The notes under the pieces are model-generated. The model searched no databases, had not been told where the DNA came from, and saw nothing but the letters and a program-made list of their open reading frames with translations. Below, one piece after another: positions 42,771-51,242 of a stretch of DNA of 63,877 nucleotides. How positions within the stretch are numbered: the stretch's first letter is position 1; each line of letters starts with the position of its first letter. A program made the position numbers and the translations under genes. Location of the stretch: positions 1-63,877 of the forward strand of contig NZ_JALPRX010000064.1 in assembly GCF_023223525.1 (NCBI RefSeq), read 5' to 3'. This DNA is from Roseomonas acroporae (GTDB taxonomy: Bacteria > Pseudomonadota > Alphaproteobacteria > Acetobacterales > Acetobacteraceae).

Positions 42771-44027
42771 TCACGCCGCCGCCTCCAGCCGCCGCGCCAC
42801 CGCCGCCAGCGCGGCGTCCGGGTCGGCCATGTCGAGCACCGGCCCCGACGCCTCGGGGGCGAGGCGCATGGTGCGCGCCGTGTCCTTGAGGCCGGTCGCC
42901 GTGGCCAGCGCCACCACCGTGGCGTCGGGCGCGATGATGCCCTCGGCCCGCAGCCGCGCCAGCGCCGCCAGCGGCGCCACCGAGGCGGGCTCCAGGTACA
43001 GGCCGAGCCGCCGCGCCGCGCGCAGGTGCCACTCGCCCAGCGCCTCGTCGTCGATGGCGACGGCGAGCCCGTCCGTCTCGCGCAGCGCCTGCAACGCCTG
43101 CACCGTGCCCTGCGCGGCGCCGATCGAGGGCGCGATGCCCGGCGCGTTGCGCGGTCGCGCCGGCGGCATGGCGGCACCCTCGGCCAGCGCCGCCACCAGC
43201 GAGCCCGAGGTCTCGGCCGCCACCAGGCGCGGCACCCGATCGGTCCAGCCGATCGCCCGCAGCTCGGCGAAGCCGCGCGCGAGGCCGGTCAGCGCGTCGC
43301 CGTAGCAGACCGGCACCAGCACCCAGTCCGGCACGCGCCACTCCATCGCCTCGGCGATCTCGTAGGCCAGCGTCTTGCAGCCCTCGACGCCGAAGGGCGA
43401 GGAGCCGGTGATCGGCGCCTCGGCCGGGGAGGTGGCGAACCAGCCATGCCGCGTGACGCCGGCCGAGAGCAGGCGGAAGCGGTCCGGCGCGTGGGCGAGG
43501 CGCACGAGGTGGGCGCCATACGCCACGATCTGCGCCAGCATCGGCCCGGCGGCGTCGGCCATGGTGAACACCACGCAGGGCAGGCCGGCCCGCGCCGCGT
43601 AGGCCGCCGCCGCCGCGCCGGCATTGCCCGAGGAGGCGGCCGCGATCACCCGGTGCCCCAGCGCCCGCGCCGCCGAGACCGCGACGCTGGCCAGCCGGTC
43701 CTTGAAGGAGCCGGTCGGGTTGCGCGTCTCGTCCTTGACGAGCAGCGGGCCGAGGCCGAGCGCCTCGGCCGGCAGCAGCGGCGTGCCGCCCTCGGCCAGC
43801 GTCACCGCCGCCTCGCGCCGCAGCGGCAGGAAGGCGTCCCAGCGCCACAGCCCGTCGCCCGACGGTGCCGCGCGCGGCGGCAGGGTGCCGCCCGGTGGCG
43901 CCGCGTAACGGAGCAGCAGGCTGGCATGCGCGCCGGCCTCCAGGCAGGCGGGGCAGCGGCGCTGGTGGAAGGAAAGGGGGTAGCGCGCGCCGCAGCGCAC
44001 GCAGCCGAGTTCGAGGTCTGCCCGCAT
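42771..44027 (-). CDS. Threonine synthase-like PLP-dependent enzyme
   Basis: A 418-residue fold-type II PLP enzyme. A small N-terminal zinc-ribbon-like region has LGCVRCGARYPL and RRCPACLEAG. The PLP Lys is in KDETRNPTGSFKDRLASVAV, and the phosphate loop is ASSGNAGAAAAAYAARAG. The length matches threonine synthase of the short type, but no thrA/thrB gene is adjacent and it leads an operon with two LLM oxidoreductases. It may therefore act on another phosphorylated or beta-substituted amino acid. The ATG complementary to 44025-44027 has GGAAGA upstream. Confidence 0.82.
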   Translation of the reverse strand: MRADLELGCVRCGARYPLSFHQRRCPACLEAGAHASLLLRYAAPPGGTLPPRAAPSGDGLWRWDAFLPLRREAAVTLAEGGTPLLPAEALGLGPLLVKDETRNPTGSFKDRLASVAVSAARALGHRVIAAASSGNAGAAAAAYAARAGLPCVVFTMADAAGPMLAQIVAYGAHLVRLAHAPDRFRLLSAGVTRHGWFATSPAEAPITGSSPFGVEGCKTLAYEIAEAMEWRVPDWVLVPVCYGDALTGLARGFAELRAIGWTDRVPRLVAAETSGSLVAALAEGAAMPPARPRNAPGIAPSIGAAQGTVQALQALRETDGLAVAIDDEALGEWHLRAARRLGLYLEPASVAPLAALARLRAEGIIAPDATVVALATATGLKDTARTMRLAPEASGPVLDMADPDAALAAVARRLEAAA

Positions 44028-44281
44028 TCTTCCGTCCCGGAGCCGCGCCGGCCGCCGCGTCCCGCCGGCGGCCGGGGGATCCGGACCGCGGGCCGATGCG
44101 GTGGTCGTGAAAGCGAAATCCGTGCCGCCAGCCACCTAATCGGTGCCGCCGGCGGCGTGCCGCCCCGGTCCGAATCCTGCATGGCGCCGTGCGCGGAGGA
44201 ACGTGGCCGGCACGCCGGCCGTCTATCCACGAAAGCACGCGACAGTATATTCTATATCACGATTATTCGGGGGATTTTCGC
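44028..44281. promoter_or_regulatory. Divergent promoter region with an AT-rich island
   Basis: 254 bp between the PLP-LLM-LLM operon (minus) and the Bug-hyuAB operon (plus). A short AT-rich island at about 44243-44272, including GTATATTCTATATCACG, stands out in this GC-rich DNA and lies 10-40 bp before the Bug start. It is a likely promoter or operator. GGGGGA precedes the GTG start. Confidence 0.5.
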
Positions 44282-45277
44282 GTGTCCGCTTCCCGCCGCC
44301 ACCTTCTCGCCGCCGGCAGCGCCTTCGCCGGCATCGGTCTCGTCGGCGCCACCCGGCCCGCCCGCGCGCAGCCTGCCCCGCCGCCCGCCGACTACCCGAA
44401 CCGGCCCATCCGGCTGATCGTGCCCTTCCCGCCCGGCGGCGGCGTGGACCTTACCGGCCGGCTGCTGGCCGAGGCGGTCGCGCCGCTGCTCGGCCAGAGC
44501 GTGGTGGTGGAGAACCGGGGCGGGGCCGGCGGCGTGCTCGGCGTCGAGGCCATGTCGCACGCGCCGCCCGACGGCTACACGCTGAGCCTGACCGGCGCCG
44601 GCACGCTGACCGCCGGGCCCGCGCTGCGCCGGCTGCCCTACGACCCGATGACGCTCGCCAACGTCACGCGGCTGATCACCGCGCCCTTCATCATCGCCGC
44701 CGCCAACGACTTCGCCGCGCGCGACATCGCCGGCCTGATCGCGCTCGGGAAGCAGCGCGAGATCCGCTACGCCTCGGGCGGCATCGGCACCAGCCAGCAC
44801 CTCGCCGGCGCGCTGTTCGAACAGATGACCGGGCTGCGCATGACGCACGTCCCGTATCGCGGCACCGGCCCGGCGCTGAACGACCTCGCCGCCGGCATCG
44901 TCGATATCTACTTCGGCGACCCGGCGACGCTGTCGCTGATCCAGGGCGGGCAGGCGCGGGCGCTCGGCGTCACCTCGGAGGGGCGCTGGCCGCCGCTGCC
45001 GGACACGCCGGCGGTGGCCGAGACGGTGCCGGGCTACGCGCCGCAGAACTGGTACGGGCTCGCGGCACCGCCCGGCACGCCGGCGCCGATCGTGGCCTTC
45101 CTGCACGCGCGCATCGCCGAGGCGCTGGGCCGGCCGGCGGTGGCGGCGAAATTCGACCGGGCGGGGCTGCACCCGGCGCCGCTGGCGCCGGCCGAATACG
45201 CCGAATTCCTGCGCCGCGACGCCGCCGCCTATGCCGAGGTGATCCGGCGCGGCAACATCCGCCTCGATTCCGACTGA
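44282..45277 (+). CDS. Bug/TctC family tripartite tricarboxylate transporter receptor
   Basis: A 331-residue periplasmic solute-binding protein. The signal peptide begins VSASRRHLLAAGSAFAGIGL and ends near ARAQP (~30). The mature part has YPNRPIRLIVPFPPGGGVDL, VVVENRGGAGGVLGVEAM and APPDGYTLSLTGAGTL. The GTG at 44282 is chosen for its ribosome site and Tat-like RR. It is 26 bp before hyuA, suggesting its ligand is a hydantoin, oxoproline or ketone-type substrate of that enzyme. No tctA/tctB is present. Confidence 0.92.
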   Translation: MSASRRHLLAAGSAFAGIGLVGATRPARAQPAPPPADYPNRPIRLIVPFPPGGGVDLTGRLLAEAVAPLLGQSVVVENRGGAGGVLGVEAMSHAPPDGYTLSLTGAGTLTAGPALRRLPYDPMTLANVTRLITAPFIIAAANDFAARDIAGLIALGKQREIRYASGGIGTSQHLAGALFEQMTGLRMTHVPYRGTGPALNDLAAGIVDIYFGDPATLSLIQGGQARALGVTSEGRWPPLPDTPAVAETVPGYAPQNWYGLAAPPGTPAPIVAFLHARIAEALGRPAVAAKFDRAGLHPAPLAPAEYAEFLRRDAAAYAEVIRRGNIRLDSD

Positions 45278-45303
45278 ACGGCGCCGCGAGAGGGCAGGAA
45301 AGC

Positions 45304-47391
45304 ATGACGGGCAGGACGACGCGCCTCGCGGTCGATATCGGCGGCACCTTCACCGACCTGGTGCTGGAGACGCCGGCGCGAAGCTGGTCGCGCAAGGTGC
45401 TGACCACGCCGGAGGCGCCGGAACGCGCCGTGCTGGAGGGGATGCGCGCCATCGCCGCGCAGGCCGGGGTGGCGCCGGAGACGATCGGCCTCGTCGTGCA
45501 CGGCACCACCCTCGCCACCAACGCGCTGATCGAGCGCAAGGGCGCGCGCACCGCGCTGCTCACCACGGAGGGCTTCCGCGACTCGCTGGAGATCGCCTTC
45601 GAGCACCGCTTCGAGCAGTACGACCTCTACATGGAGCGCCCGGCGCCGCTGGTGCCGCGCCCGCTCCGCCTCGGCGTGCCGGAGCGGATCGCGGCCGACG
45701 GCGCGGTGCTGCTGCCGCTCGACGAGGCGGCGCTGCGCGCGACGGCGGCGGGGCTGCGTGCCCTGGGGGGCGAACAAGGCATCGAGGCCGTCGCCGTCTG
45801 CTTCCTGCACAGCTTCACCAACGACGCGCATGAGCGGCGCGCCGGCGCCATCCTGGCCGAGGAACTGCCGGAGGCCGCGATCTCCCTCTCCTGCGAGGTG
45901 GCGCCGGAGATACGCGAGTACGAGCGCGCCTCCACCACCGTCGCCAACGCCTACGTGCTGCCGCTGATGGAGCGCTATCTCGGCCGCCTCCAGCACGGGC
46001 TGCTCGCCGCCGGGGTCGCGGCGCCGCTGCTGCTGATGATGTCCTCGGGCGGCATCACCACGGTGGAGACGGCGCGGAAATTCCCGGTGCGCCTGGTCGA
46101 GAGCGGCCCGGCCGGCGGCGCCATCCTGGCGCGGCTGGTGGCGGCGGAGAACGGGCTCGACCGCGTCGTCGCCTTCGACATGGGCGGCACCACGGCGAAG
46201 CTGACCCTGATCGACGACCTCGAATTCCAGCGTTCCCGCAGCTTCGAGGTGGCGCGCGCCTACCGCTTCGTGCAGGGCAGCGGCCTGCCGGTGCGCATCC
46301 CGGTGATCGAGCTGGTGGAGATCGGCGCCGGCGGCGGCTCCATCGCGCGACTGGACGCGCTGGGGCGCATCCAGGTCGGGCCGGACAGCGCCGGCTCCGT
46401 CCCCGGCCCCGCCTGCTACGGGCGCGGCGGCACCGCGCCCACCGTGACCGACGCGGATGCGGTGCTCGGCCGGCTCGACCCCGCGCGCTTCGCCGGCGGC
46501 ACCCTCTCGCTCGACCCGGCGCTGGCCGAGGCGGCGCTCGCCGACGCCATCGGGCCCGCCATGGGCGGCAGCGTCGCCGGCGCCGCCGGCATCGCCGAGA
46601 TCGTGGACGAGACCATGGCCAGCGCCGCGCGCGTCCACGCGGTGGAGAACGGCAAGGACACGGCCGAGCGCACCATGATCGCCTTCGGCGGCGCCGCGCC
46701 GCTGCACGCCGCGCGCCTCGCGCGCAAGCTCGGCATGCGGCGCGTGGTGGTGCCGGTGGGGGCGGGGGTCGGCTCGGCGCACGGCTTCCTGCGCGCGCCG
46801 GTGGGCTACGAGGTGGTGCGCTCGCGCCATCTCGCCCTCGCCGATCTCGACCCGGCGGCGCTGGACGTGCTCTTCGCCGGCATGCGGGAGGAGGCGGAAG
46901 CGGTGGTGCGCCTCGCCGCGCCGGACGCGCCGCTGGTGGAATCCCGCACCGGCTTCATGCGCTACCGCGGCCAGGGGCACGAGATCGCGGTGGCGCTGCC
47001 GCCGGGCGCGCTCGGCGCCGACGCCGCCGCCGTGCTGCACGCCCGCTTCGAGGCCGCCTACGCCGCGCTGTTCGGCCGGGTGATCCCGCACCTGGCGGTG
47101 GAGGCGCTGACCTGGTCGCTCTCCCTCGCCGTGGCGCAGGAACTGCCGACGCCGCCCCCCGAGCCGCCGCCGCGCGCGGCCCCGCCGCCGGTCGCGCGGC
47201 GCACCCTGCACGACCCCGCCACCGGCCGCGCCGACGCGGCCGCCGTGCATGAGCGCCTGTCCCTGCCGCCCGGCACGCGCCTCGCCGGCCCGGCGCTGGT
47301 GGTGGAGGACGAGACCACCACCGTGGTGCCGGCCGGCGCCACGGCGCGCATCAACGCCCTCGGCCACATCGTGCTGGAGTTCGACGCATGA
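45304..47391 (+). CDS. hyuA: Hydantoinase/oxoprolinase family protein, HyuA-type subunit
   Basis: A 695-residue subunit with the sugar-kinase-like ATPase fold. It opens LAVDIGGTFTDLVLETPARS, then HGTTLATNALIERKGARTAL, AFDMGGTTAKLTLIDD, EIGAGGGSIARLDALGRIQV and GPACYGRGGTAPTVTDADAV. The family includes N-methylhydantoinase, 5-oxoprolinase and acetone/acetophenone carboxylase subunits, all ATP-dependent. It is coupled to hyuB by a 4-bp overlap. The substrate cannot be decided from sequence; the symbol denotes the family. Confidence 0.9.
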   Translation: MTGRTTRLAVDIGGTFTDLVLETPARSWSRKVLTTPEAPERAVLEGMRAIAAQAGVAPETIGLVVHGTTLATNALIERKGARTALLTTEGFRDSLEIAFEHRFEQYDLYMERPAPLVPRPLRLGVPERIAADGAVLLPLDEAALRATAAGLRALGGEQGIEAVAVCFLHSFTNDAHERRAGAILAEELPEAAISLSCEVAPEIREYERASTTVANAYVLPLMERYLGRLQHGLLAAGVAAPLLLMMSSGGITTVETARKFPVRLVESGPAGGAILARLVAAENGLDRVVAFDMGGTTAKLTLIDDLEFQRSRSFEVARAYRFVQGSGLPVRIPVIELVEIGAGGGSIARLDALGRIQVGPDSAGSVPGPACYGRGGTAPTVTDADAVLGRLDPARFAGGTLSLDPALAEAALADAIGPAMGGSVAGAAGIAEIVDETMASAARVHAVENGKDTAERTMIAFGGAAPLHAARLARKLGMRRVVVPVGAGVGSAHGFLRAPVGYEVVRSRHLALADLDPAALDVLFAGMREEAEAVVRLAAPDAPLVESRTGFMRYRGQGHEIAVALPPGALGADAAAVLHARFEAAYAALFGRVIPHLAVEALTWSLSLAVAQELPTPPPEPPPRAAPPPVARRTLHDPATGRADAAAVHERLSLPPGTRLAGPALVVEDETTTVVPAGATARINALGHIVLEFDA

Positions 47392-49046
47392 GCGCAGCCG
47401 TCAGCGACATCGCGCTCCAGGTGATGTGGAACCGCCTGCTCTCCGTGGTGGAGGAGCAGGCGCGCACCCTGGTGCGCACCGCCTTCAGCACCAGCGCGCG
47501 CGAGGCCGGCGACATCTCGGCCGGCGTGTTCGACCTGGAGGGCCGCATGCTGGCGCAGGCCGTCACCGGCACGCCGGGCCACGTCAACTCCATGGCCCGC
47601 TCGGTGAAGCACTTCATCGAGGCCTTCCCGGTGGCGACGATGCGGCCGGGCGACCACTACATCACCAACGACCCGTGGAAGGGCACCGGCCACCTCTACG
47701 ACATCGTCGTCACCTCGCCCGCCTTCCACGAGGGGAAGCTGGTGGCGCTGTTCTCCTGCACCACGCACGTGGTCGACATCGGCGGCATCGGCCAGTCGCC
47801 CGAGGGACGGCAGGTCTTCCACGAGGGGCTGTTCATCCCGCTCCTGCCGCTCGCCCGCGAGGGCCGGCTGGAGGAGGGGCTGATGCGGCTGATCCGCGCC
47901 AATGTCCGCGAGCCGGTGCAGGTGGAGGGCGACATCCACGCGCTGATGGCCTGCAACGACATCGGCGCCCGCCGCCTTTCCGCCATGCTGGCCGAGCACG
48001 GCATCGCCGATCTCGACGCGCTCGGCGCGCACATCGTCGCACGCAGCCGCGCCGGCATGGCGCAGGCGATCGCGGCGCTGCCGCGCGGCACCTGGCGCAA
48101 CGCCATGCGCATCGACGGCTTCGGCGCGCCGATCGACCTCGTCGCTGCCGTGACCATCGCCGAGGACCACATCCTGGTGGACTACGAGGGCTCCTCGCCC
48201 AGCTCCGACCGCGGCATCAACTGCCCCTACTGCTACACCGACGCCTACACCGCCTTCGGCATCAAGGCGCTGATCGGCCCGGCCATCCCGAACAATGCCG
48301 GCACGCTCGACTCGATCGTCGTGCGCACCCCGGCGAACAGCATCGTGGACGCGCCCTGGCCGGCGGCGGTGAACGCCCGCTCCACCATCGGCCACATGCT
48401 GCCGGACGTGGTGTACGGCGCGCTGCACCAGGCGCTGCCCGACCGGCTGCCGGCCGAGGGCACCTCCAACCTCTGGAACCTCAAGCTCGGCGCCGGCCAC
48501 GGCATCACCGCCGGGCACACGGGGCGCCCCTTCCAGGTCACCACCTTCCATTCCGGCGGCGCCGGGGCGCGGCCGCGACAGGACGGGCTTTCCGCCACGC
48601 CCTTCCCGAGCGGCGTGCGCAACGTGCCGGTCGAGATCACCGAGACCATCGCGCCGGTGGTGATCTGGAAGAAGGAGTACCGCCCGGATTCCGGCGGGCC
48701 GGGCACGCATCGCGGCGGGCTCGGCCAGATGATGGAGGTGACGCACCGCGACCCGGCCGGCGTGTTCGGCCTGTTCGCCACCTTCGAGCGCGTGGTCTAC
48801 CCGGCGCGCGGCCGCGAGGGCGGGCTGCCCGGCGCGCGGGGCCGCGTCTCGCTCGCCTCGGGCCAGGAATTGCAGGGCAAGGGCTTCCAGCTCGTCCCCG
48901 CCGGCGAGCGTCTGGTGGTGGAGATGCCGGGCGGCGGCGGCTATGGCGACCCGGCGCGGCGCGACCCCGCGCTGGTCGCGGCGGATGTGGAAGCCGGGCT
49001 GGTCAGCCAGGAGCAGGCGGCGGCCCTCTACGGCGCGAAGCGCTGA
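47388..49046 (+). CDS. hyuB: Hydantoinase B/oxoprolinase family protein, HyuB-type subunit
   Basis: A 552-residue partner of HyuA. Landmarks are ALQVMWNRLLSVVEEQA, TSAREAGDISAGVFDLEGRM, DHYITNDPWKGTGHLYDIVV, GSSPSSDRGINCPYCYTDAY and MPGGGGYGDPARRDPALVAA. Length and motifs match the B subunit of hydantoinase/oxoprolinase enzymes. It ends the Bug-hyuA-hyuB operon. Confidence 0.92.
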   Translation: MSAAVSDIALQVMWNRLLSVVEEQARTLVRTAFSTSAREAGDISAGVFDLEGRMLAQAVTGTPGHVNSMARSVKHFIEAFPVATMRPGDHYITNDPWKGTGHLYDIVVTSPAFHEGKLVALFSCTTHVVDIGGIGQSPEGRQVFHEGLFIPLLPLAREGRLEEGLMRLIRANVREPVQVEGDIHALMACNDIGARRLSAMLAEHGIADLDALGAHIVARSRAGMAQAIAALPRGTWRNAMRIDGFGAPIDLVAAVTIAEDHILVDYEGSSPSSDRGINCPYCYTDAYTAFGIKALIGPAIPNNAGTLDSIVVRTPANSIVDAPWPAAVNARSTIGHMLPDVVYGALHQALPDRLPAEGTSNLWNLKLGAGHGITAGHTGRPFQVTTFHSGGAGARPRQDGLSATPFPSGVRNVPVEITETIAPVVIWKKEYRPDSGGPGTHRGGLGQMMEVTHRDPAGVFGLFATFERVVYPARGREGGLPGARGRVSLASGQELQGKGFQLVPAGERLVVEMPGGGGYGDPARRDPALVAADVEAGLVSQEQAAALYGAKR

Positions 49047-49138
49047 CCGATGGCCACCGACGCGCGCGCCGCGCCGTCCCGCGCGGTCGGGCCGTCACGC
49101 AGGGTGATGCCGACGGCCCCTGCAGGTGCGGGCCGGCA

Positions 49139-49606
49139 TCAGATCCCGCCGGGGCGCGGCCCCTCGTCACCCTTCGAGAAATGCGCGTGGACGACCCGCC
49201 ATCCGTCCGCCTCCCGGCGGAACACCATGGTGGAGCGCGAGAGGAATTCGCTGTCGTCGTAGTTGAAGTCGCGGACGGGCCTGTCGTCGCCGACCCAGCG
49301 CCGGCGGGTGCGGCGATGGCACCAGACCACCGCCGTCTCCGCGTCCACCACGCCGCCGATGTCGTAGGGCGTCCAGTAGGTGGAGGCGACCTGCGTGGCG
49401 TAGTAGCGCCAGAGGCGCGTCCAGTGCTCCAGGCCGCGATAGGTGAAGCCGTTGAGGTTGAAGAAGGTGGCCGCCGGCGAGGCGCTGAAGAGGGGTTGCA
49501 GCCTCTCCCAGTCGTAGCGCGCGTTCGCGTCGATGTAGGCATGGTGCAGTTCCAGGATGCGCTGCCGGTCCGCCTCGCTGCCGCCTACCAGTCCCGCCTC
49601 GCTCAT
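49139..49606 (-). CDS. SnoaL/NTF2-like protein
   Basis: A 155-residue single-domain protein with the cone-shaped NTF2 fold pattern. It has RILELHHAYIDANARYDWERLQ, the stretch ASPAATFFNLNGFTYRGLEH, TAVVWCHRRTRRRWVGDD and VFRREADGWRVVHAHFSKGD at the end. Members include hydrolases, isomerases and ketosteroid-type enzymes, so no reaction can be named. The ATG complementary to 49604-49606 precedes MSEAGL. It is convergent with hyuB and divergent from the next Bug gene. Confidence 0.75.
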   Translation of the reverse strand: MSEAGLVGGSEADRQRILELHHAYIDANARYDWERLQPLFSASPAATFFNLNGFTYRGLEHWTRLWRYYATQVASTYWTPYDIGGVVDAETAVVWCHRRTRRRWVGDDRPVRDFNYDDSEFLSRSTMVFRREADGWRVVHAHFSKGDEGPRPGGI

Positions 49607-49839
49607 GCCGCGCCTCTCCGTCTGCCGCCGGTCCGCCGCCGGCCCACGGCCGCCAGGGGAGCACGGGCGATGGCGGCTGGAAAGCACGCGCCGCGGCCGC
49701 ATTCCGCCTTGATCGCCGCGGCACGAGGCCGGATCCTGCGCTTCCCGCGGACCCGCCTCCGACGCGGGCAAGGACGCCGACCGGACAGCATGCCGCCACA
49801 CCGGGAGGATGTGGTCGCCCGACCGTGCCGGAGACCCCG

Positions 49840-50847
49840 ATGCCCTGCCCGCTCGCCCGACGCAGCCTGTTCCGGGCCGCCCTCCTGCCCGCCCTTTTGG
49901 CCCCCGCCCTGCATGTCCGTCCGGCCGGCGCCCAAGCTTCTGGCGCCCAGGCCTTTCCGCAGCGGCCGGTGCGGATCGTGGTGCCCTTCCCGCCGGGCGG
50001 TGCCACCGACAGTTCCGCGCGCGTGGTCGCCGACTTCCTGTCGGCCCGCTACGGCAAGCCGTTCGTCGTCGAGAACCGGGCCGGCGCCTCGGGCAACATC
50101 GGCGCGGAGTACGTCGCGCGCGCCGCGCCGGACGGCCACACCTGGCTGATCGGCTCCCCCGCCAACCTGGCGATCGGCAGGCTGCTGAACCCGCAGCTCG
50201 CCTTCGACCCGATGACCGACCTGACGCCGCTCTCGCTCGTCTTCACGACCGATCACGTGCTGACGGTGCGCGCCGACTTCCCGGCGCGGAGCGTCGCGGC
50301 CTTCATCGAGGAGGCGAGGCGCCGCCCGCGGCCACTCGTCCACGGCTCCTCCGGCATCGGCAGCAGCCTGCACCTGATCGGCGAGATGTTCCGGCTTCGC
50401 ACCGGGCTTGCCATGATCCACGCGCCCTATCGCGGCAGCGCGCCGGCGGTCAACGACCTGCTGGCCGGCACGATCGACTGCATGTTCGACCAGCTCCCCG
50501 CCTCGGTCGGCCATCTGCGCGGCGGATCGCTGCGCGCGCTGGCGACGACGGGCCCGGCCCCCAATGCGCAGCTTCCCGGCGTGCCGACGCTGGGCGAGAC
50601 CATCCCGGGCTTCGCCGCGCGATCCTGGAATGCCATGGCGGTGCCGGCCGGCACGCCGGCACCGCTGGTCGCGCAGCTCGCAGCCGACCTGCAGGCGGCA
50701 CTGGCCGATCCGGGCGTCCTGGCGAGGCTCGCCCCGCTCGGCGCGGATTACCGCGCCTCCACCCCGGACGAGATGCGCGCCCTGATGCACGCCGAAGTGG
50801 ATCTCTGGGGACCCGTGATCCGGGACGCCGGAATCAGCCTGTCCTGA
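49840..50847 (+). CDS. Bug/TctC family tripartite tricarboxylate transporter receptor
   Basis: A 335-residue periplasmic binding protein. The signal LARRSLFRAALLPALLAPAL ends near GAQAS. The mature part has FPQRPVRIVVPFPPGGATDS, VVENRAGASGNIGAEYVARA and APDGHTWLIGSPANLAIGRL. The ATG at 49840 has GGAGA 5 bp upstream; a GTG at 49825 is the alternative. It stands alone, the third orphan Bug receptor of the window. Confidence 0.9.
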   Translation: MPCPLARRSLFRAALLPALLAPALHVRPAGAQASGAQAFPQRPVRIVVPFPPGGATDSSARVVADFLSARYGKPFVVENRAGASGNIGAEYVARAAPDGHTWLIGSPANLAIGRLLNPQLAFDPMTDLTPLSLVFTTDHVLTVRADFPARSVAAFIEEARRRPRPLVHGSSGIGSSLHLIGEMFRLRTGLAMIHAPYRGSAPAVNDLLAGTIDCMFDQLPASVGHLRGGSLRALATTGPAPNAQLPGVPTLGETIPGFAARSWNAMAVPAGTPAPLVAQLAADLQAALADPGVLARLAPLGADYRASTPDEMRALMHAEVDLWGPVIRDAGISLS

Positions 50848-51242
50848 GAGCGGTTCTCGCAATTCCCGAGCCAGTCGTCCTGCCACCGGGAACAGGCGGG
50901 CGGCCTGGAGCAGGGGCCGGTGACGAAGCCGCAGCGTCGCGCCGCTCGCCCCGGCCACCGTCGCCCGCAGCCCTCGCCACGGCTCCCCCTCGCGCCGGAA
51001 GCGCCGCGATGTGGCCAGCCCCCATACCGTCGTCGCCAACCGTCGTCGCCAGCGGATGGCCATGCCGGCGGGATCCGGCTGTCCAGCACCTCGTCCCGCA
51101 TCCTCCACAAGCCGGCGCCGCAGGGATGGGGAACGCGCCGGGACCTCGGCACCGATCCAGACACACGACCAAGAGCAGCAGCGAGAACCGCCTCTCGGAT
51201 CGCGTTACGGCGCGGAACGGGAAACGCGTTTCGGCCGAGGAA
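50848..51242. other. Intergenic region, no gene accepted
   Basis: 395 bp between convergent genes. Several overlapping frames exist; one minus-strand frame starting at 51063 is slightly protein-like (MAIRWRRRLATTVWGLATS) but overlaps the Bug gene and has no ribosome site. No tRNA or clear terminator is seen. Confidence 0.5.

Noticed and set aside
50748-51164. Minus-strand frames in the gap before guaA
   Set aside because: They overlap the Bug gene, lack ribosome sites and match no family.
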